The translations under genes and the position numbers were made by a program. A stretch of 17,771 nucleotides of DNA from Clostridia bacterium. GTDB taxonomy: Bacteria; Bacillota; Clostridia; CAKSNL01; HGM11501. Numbering within the stretch: position 1 is the first letter of the stretch; each line of letters opens with the position of its first letter. The stretch is taken from assembly GCA_017390225.1 (NCBI GenBank), contig JAFPCL010000144.1, forward strand, positions 1-17,771, in the 5' to 3' direction. Below, in pieces: positions 14,640 through 17,771 of the stretch. The notes beneath the pieces are model-generated. The model was not told where the DNA came from. It saw nothing but the letters and a program-made list of their open reading frames with translations, and ran no database searches.

Positions 14640-15914
14640 ATGAATACAGATATATTGATTGTAGGTAGCGGTGTGGCAGGGCTATACTGTGCACTGAATT
14701 TTCCTGAAAACAGAAATATTTTAATCGTTACGAAAAATATAGCCAGAAAAAGTGACTCCTATCTTGCACAAGGCGGCATTTGTATGTTGCGAGATGAGGA
14801 TGACTATAAAGCCTTTTTTGAAGATACGATGAAGGCAGGTCATTATGAGAATAATCCTACATCCGTAGATATCATGATTCGTTCTTCTCGGGGTGTGATT
14901 GAAGATTTGGTGTCCTTTGGCGTTCGATTTGAGAAGAATGGCGAAGCGTTCCATTTCACAAGAGAGGGCGCACATTCTGCACCGAGAATTCTGTTCCATG
15001 AAGATGAAACAGGAAAGGAAATCACGTCACATCTTTTGGAAACGGCACGAAACCGCAAAAACATAACACTGATAGAAAACTTCACCATGGTGGATTTGAT
15101 TTGTGAGAATAACGAGTGCAGAGGTGTCATAGGACACGATGAAAACAACTGTTACAAGGCAATCACGGCAAACTACACCGTTCTTGCAACCGGTGGTATT
15201 GGCGGTCTTTTCAAACATTCCACCAATTACCGTCATTTAACCGGAGATGCGCTGGCGTTGGCACTGAAATACGGAATTAAGCTGAAGAATATCGATTATA
15301 TTCAGATTCATCCCACGACACTGTATACGAAAAAAGACGGCAGAGAATTTTTGATTTCCGAATCGGTGCGTGGAGAAGGTGCGATTCTTCTGAATGAAAA
15401 AGGCGAACGGTTTGTCAATGAGCTCCTTCCGCGGGATATCATATCCAAAGCTATTTTTGCGGAAATGGAAAAGGAGGGGACAGAGCATGTGTGGCTCTCC
15501 CTTTTGCCCATTCCCGAAGAAAAAATCAAGACACATTTTCCGAATATATATCAGCGGTGTCTGGATGAAGGCTATGATGTGACCAAAGAGCCGATTCCCG
15601 TCGTTCCGTCACAGCACTATTTTATGGGCGGCATCGATGTTGACGGTTTCAGTAAAACAAGTATGGACAGGCTCTATGCCGTGGGAGAAACCGCCTGCAA
15701 CGGTGTGCACGGAAAAAACCGTTTGGCAAGCAATTCTCTTTTGGAAAGTCTTGTTTTTGCCAAACGTGCGGCGTCGGATATCAATCTCAACCATCATTCA
15801 ATAACAGAAAATCCAATACCGGACATTGCCCTCGGGAAATACGAAAATTATCAAGAAGAATACAGAAAGTTAATTTTAGATGCAATAGAGAAGGAGAAAC
15901 AAAGCCATGAATAA
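14640..15914 (+). CDS. nadB: L-aspartate oxidase, short form
   Basis: NadB is a flavoprotein that oxidises L-aspartate to iminoaspartate for NadA, reducing oxygen or fumarate (fumarate in an anaerobe). The FAD-binding GSGVAG (9-14), SYLAQGGI (40-47), QIHPTTLY, ESVRGEGA, SQHYFMGGI and GVHGKNRLASNSLLE (about 355-369, with the active-site Arg at 361) are all visible. At 424 residues it is about 110 shorter than E. coli NadB (540); the missing part is the C-terminal helical domain of the succinate dehydrogenase/fumarate reductase flavoprotein fold. The start lies 1 nt after the nadA stop with GGAG about 13 nt upstream. The stop overlaps nadC by 8 nt. Confidence 0.95.
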   Translation: MNTDILIVGSGVAGLYCALNFPENRNILIVTKNIARKSDSYLAQGGICMLRDEDDYKAFFEDTMKAGHYENNPTSVDIMIRSSRGVIEDLVSFGVRFEKNGEAFHFTREGAHSAPRILFHEDETGKEITSHLLETARNRKNITLIENFTMVDLICENNECRGVIGHDENNCYKAITANYTVLATGGIGGLFKHSTNYRHLTGDALALALKYGIKLKNIDYIQIHPTTLYTKKDGREFLISESVRGEGAILLNEKGERFVNELLPRDIISKAIFAEMEKEGTEHVWLSLLPIPEEKIKTHFPNIYQRCLDEGYDVTKEPIPVVPSQHYFMGGIDVDGFSKTSMDRLYAVGETACNGVHGKNRLASNSLLESLVFAKRAASDINLNHHSITENPIPDIALGKYENYQEEYRKLILDAIEKEKQSHE

Positions 15915-16761
15915 TATTACGATGAAACTGAATGCAGACGATTTGATTTTAGCCGCACTCAAAGAAGACATTACAAGCGAAGACATCACGACAAACTCTG
16001 TTATGCCTGCTTACAAATTAGGGGAAGTGGAACTGATTTGTAAAGAAGACGGCGTCATTGCAGGACTTGAAGTTTTTAAAAGAGTTTTCGAGCTTTTGGA
16101 TCAAAATACGGAAGTAACATTTAATTGCAAAGACGGCGACAAGGTTACAAACGGACAAAAGCTGGGTAGCGTTAAAGGCGATATTCGCGTTCTGCTTTCG
16201 GGAGAGCGTACAGCGCTGAACTACCTGCAAAGAATGAGCGGGATTGCAACGTATACGAGAAAGATTGCCGATCTTTTGGAAGGGTCTAAAACTAAGCTTT
16301 TAGACACAAGAAAAACCACACCCAATATGCGCGTGTTTGAAAAATACGCCGTTAAAGTTGGCGGCGGATACAATCACAGATTTAATTTGAGTGACGGTAT
16401 TCTTCTCAAAGACAACCACATTGGTGCGGCAGGCGGTGTGAAAGAAGCCATTCGCATGGCAAAGGCGTATGCGCCGTTTGTTCGTAAAATTGAAGTTGAA
16501 GTAGAAAATCTTGCCATGCTGAAAGAGGCAATAGAAGCAGGTGCAGATATTATTATGCTTGACAATATGAGTGTTGAGGATATGAAGGAAGCCGTGCGGC
16601 TCACGGCAGGAAAGGCAGAAACGGAATGCAGCGGTAATGTAACAAAAGAAAATATTGCAAGGCTTATCGACATTGGTGTTGATTATATTTCCAGCGGCGC
16701 ATTAACCCATTCATCTCCGATTCTTGACCTTTCTCTTAAAAATCTGCATGCGATTTCATAA
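15907..16761 (+). CDS. nadC: Nicotinate-nucleotide pyrophosphorylase (quinolinate phosphoribosyltransferase)
   Basis: NadC converts quinolinate and PRPP to nicotinate mononucleotide, CO2 and pyrophosphate. The 284-residue protein has the full family length. Visible active-site motifs are SGERTALN (98-105), DTRKTTP (133-139), GGGYNHR (152-158), LKDNH (167-171), KIEVEVEN (194-201), IMLDN (216-220) and SGNV (242-245), with ISSGALTHS near the end. The start at 15907 has AAGGAG about 10 nt upstream inside the end of nadB, so translation is coupled. Eleven bases separate it from niaR. Confidence 0.97.
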   Translation: MNNITMKLNADDLILAALKEDITSEDITTNSVMPAYKLGEVELICKEDGVIAGLEVFKRVFELLDQNTEVTFNCKDGDKVTNGQKLGSVKGDIRVLLSGERTALNYLQRMSGIATYTRKIADLLEGSKTKLLDTRKTTPNMRVFEKYAVKVGGGYNHRFNLSDGILLKDNHIGAAGGVKEAIRMAKAYAPFVRKIEVEVENLAMLKEAIEAGADIIMLDNMSVEDMKEAVRLTAGKAETECSGNVTKENIARLIDIGVDYISSGALTHSSPILDLSLKNLHAIS

Positions 16762-16772
16762 GGAGGCTTTAT

Positions 16773-17285
16773 ATGAAATCCGAACAAAGAAGAAAAGAAA
16801 TCGTTCGTATCATGATGTCGGAGCAAAAGGTGATTTCCGGAGGGCAACTGGCAGATAAGCTGGGTGTTTCAAGACAAATCATCGTGCAGGACATTGCGGC
16901 TCTTAAAGGGATGGGCTATGAAATTCTGTCAACCCATAATGGCTATGTTTTGCAAACCACACCACTGCAGGAAAGAGTATTTAAAGTGTTTCATACAAAG
17001 GAACAAACAGAAGATGAACTAACCAGAATCATTGATTTGGGAGGAACAGTTGCAGATGTTTTTGTGTGGCATAAGGTATACGGGAAAATGACAGCACCTT
17101 TGCATATATCCTCAAGACACCATATAGCACAGTTTTTGGAAGGGGTAAGAACAGGAAAGTCTTCCGAACTGATGAACGTAACGGGCGGCTTCCACTATCA
17201 TACGGTACGCGCGGAAACGCAAGATATACTCAACAAAATAGAAGAATCTTTAAAAGATATGAACTATATTGTGCCCGAAATTTAG
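16773..17285 (+). CDS. niaR: NiaR-type repressor of NAD biosynthesis (HTH and 3H domain)
   Basis: This 170-residue regulator has an N-terminal winged HTH (about 1-60, with ISGGQLADKLGVSRQIIVQDI) and a C-terminal 3H domain. The four metal-ligand positions of the 3H domain known from Thermotoga NiaR are matched by H74, E82, H141 and H143, consistent with a divalent metal site that helps bind nicotinic acid. In Firmicutes NiaR (YrxA) represses NAD synthesis or niacin uptake genes when niacin is plentiful. A strong AAGGAGG lies 6 nt upstream. As the last gene of the nadABC operon, with a candidate box at the promoter, it probably regulates its own transcription. Confidence 0.94.
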   Translation: MKSEQRRKEIVRIMMSEQKVISGGQLADKLGVSRQIIVQDIAALKGMGYEILSTHNGYVLQTTPLQERVFKVFHTKEQTEDELTRIIDLGGTVADVFVWHKVYGKMTAPLHISSRHHIAQFLEGVRTGKSSELMNVTGGFHYHTVRAETQDILNKIEESLKDMNYIVPEI

Positions 17286-17301
17286 TTTGTAAATATCCTT
17301 T

Positions 17302-17347
17302 AAAAAAGAAGAACATCATTTCCTTTTTCGGATTTGATGTTCTTTTT
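17302..17347. terminator. Bidirectional terminator between niaR and the convergent radical SAM gene
   Basis: AAGAACATCA (17309-17318) and TGATGTTCTT (17335-17344) form a 10-bp stem with further partial pairing in the loop. A five-T run follows on the plus strand and CTTCTTTTTT on the minus strand, so it can end both transcripts. The remaining gap to 17475 is AT-rich and shows nothing else. Confidence 0.82.
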
Positions 17348-17475
17348 ATGTAGATTTTTTTGCGTGATGAGAGAAAAGCAAGAAATGCGGATTTCAACCA
17401 AAAACAAAAGCGAAAAACAAGGGAAAATAGAGAAATATGAGTTATAACTTAGCCATAAAACGGTCTGTGCCTTTT

Positions 17476-17771
17476 TTACATTCCCGTCCCGTCAAATGGG
17501 GGGATAAAGCTCTCTTGCGCCGTGCCGAATTCTTGAATCATGCAGTTTTCCACGCCCAAAGCCAGTGCATAGTCCAAGAGCCTGTTGTATTCCCTCTCTG
17601 TGACAGAACGATTCAGCCCCGGCACATTGTTTACGGGCGTGAACTGGTTCATGAGAGAAATATATACGTTATCGCCATAAGTGTTATACACATATTCCGT
17701 AACTTTTTGGGCTTCTCCCACATGACCGGGGAGCAAAAGATGACGCACCACAACGCCTTTTTGAAGAAAGC
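17476..17771 (-). CDS. Radical SAM protein, PflX/COG1313-like, C-terminal part (5' end off window)
   Basis: The frame is open to the window edge (the last full codons read FLQKGVVVRHLLLPGH), so the start and the CxxxCxxC cluster motif lie outside. The visible 98 residues have the VVRHLLLPG segment, YISLMNQFTPV, and the terminal GTAQESFIPPFDGTGM, which resemble uncharacterised pyruvate formate-lyase activating enzyme-like proteins (PflX, COG1313). A GTG at 17749-17751 could be taken for a start, but sequence conservation continues upstream of it and no ribosome binding site is visible. Molecular function is unknown for most members. Confidence 0.8.
   Translation of the reverse strand, partial: FLQKGVVVRHLLLPGHVGEAQKVTEYVYNTYGDNVYISLMNQFTPVNNVPGLNRSVTEREYNRLLDYALALGVENCMIQEFGTAQESFIPPFDGTGM

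Overview
The window looks like chromosomal DNA from an anaerobic Firmicute of the class Clostridia, probably a gut-type member. The evidence is class A RNase P RNA, an SLH-domain surface protein, sigma-A type promoters with AAGGAG ribosome binding sites, an ECF-type vitamin transporter component with type III pantothenate kinase, and a nadABC-niaR operon. No phage, transposase or CRISPR array is visible, and the species cannot be named from the sequence alone.

Layout. (a) 1-295: a minus-strand promoter and a palindromic operator candidate that serve a gene lying off the left edge, then a terminator. (b) 296-4083, minus strand: an SLH S-layer-type protein with its own promoter, a small membrane-anchored protein of unknown function, type III pantothenate kinase (coaX) and an ECF S component that probably takes up pantothenate. 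(c) 4205-5053, plus strand: a cytoplasmic M14 zinc peptidase related to gamma-D-glutamyl-diamino acid peptidases. It ends in a bidirectional terminator shared with the convergent DUF1189 gene. (d) 5098-8506, minus strand: a tight five-gene operon of GH27 alpha-galactosidase, a two-CxxC mini-protein, an RseC/MucC-type protein, a nucleoside hydrolase and a DUF1189 membrane protein. (e) 8532-9167, minus strand: the RNase P RNA gene, directly upstream of that operon. Its core is normal, but helix P12 has grown to about 300 nt. (f) 9372-12590, minus strand: a 1072-residue exported protein with three F5/8C (discoidin) domains and a SASA-type carbohydrate esterase. It is divergent from an AraC-family regulator (12720-13523, plus), and the two promoters occupy the same roughly 30 bp. 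(g) 13657-17285, plus strand: de novo NAD synthesis, nadA-nadB-nadC, followed by the NiaR repressor gene, with a NiaR-box-like element over the -35 region. (h) 17476 to the right edge, minus strand: the C-terminal part of a PflX-like (COG1313) radical SAM protein.

Functional themes are cofactor supply (pantothenate to CoA, aspartate to NAD), glycan use (alpha-galactosidase, exported esterase with carbohydrate-binding-like domains, AraC regulator) and cell envelope (SLH protein, muropeptide peptidase). The most unusual element is the greatly enlarged P12 domain of the RNase P RNA, which folds by eye into several long near-perfect hairpins.
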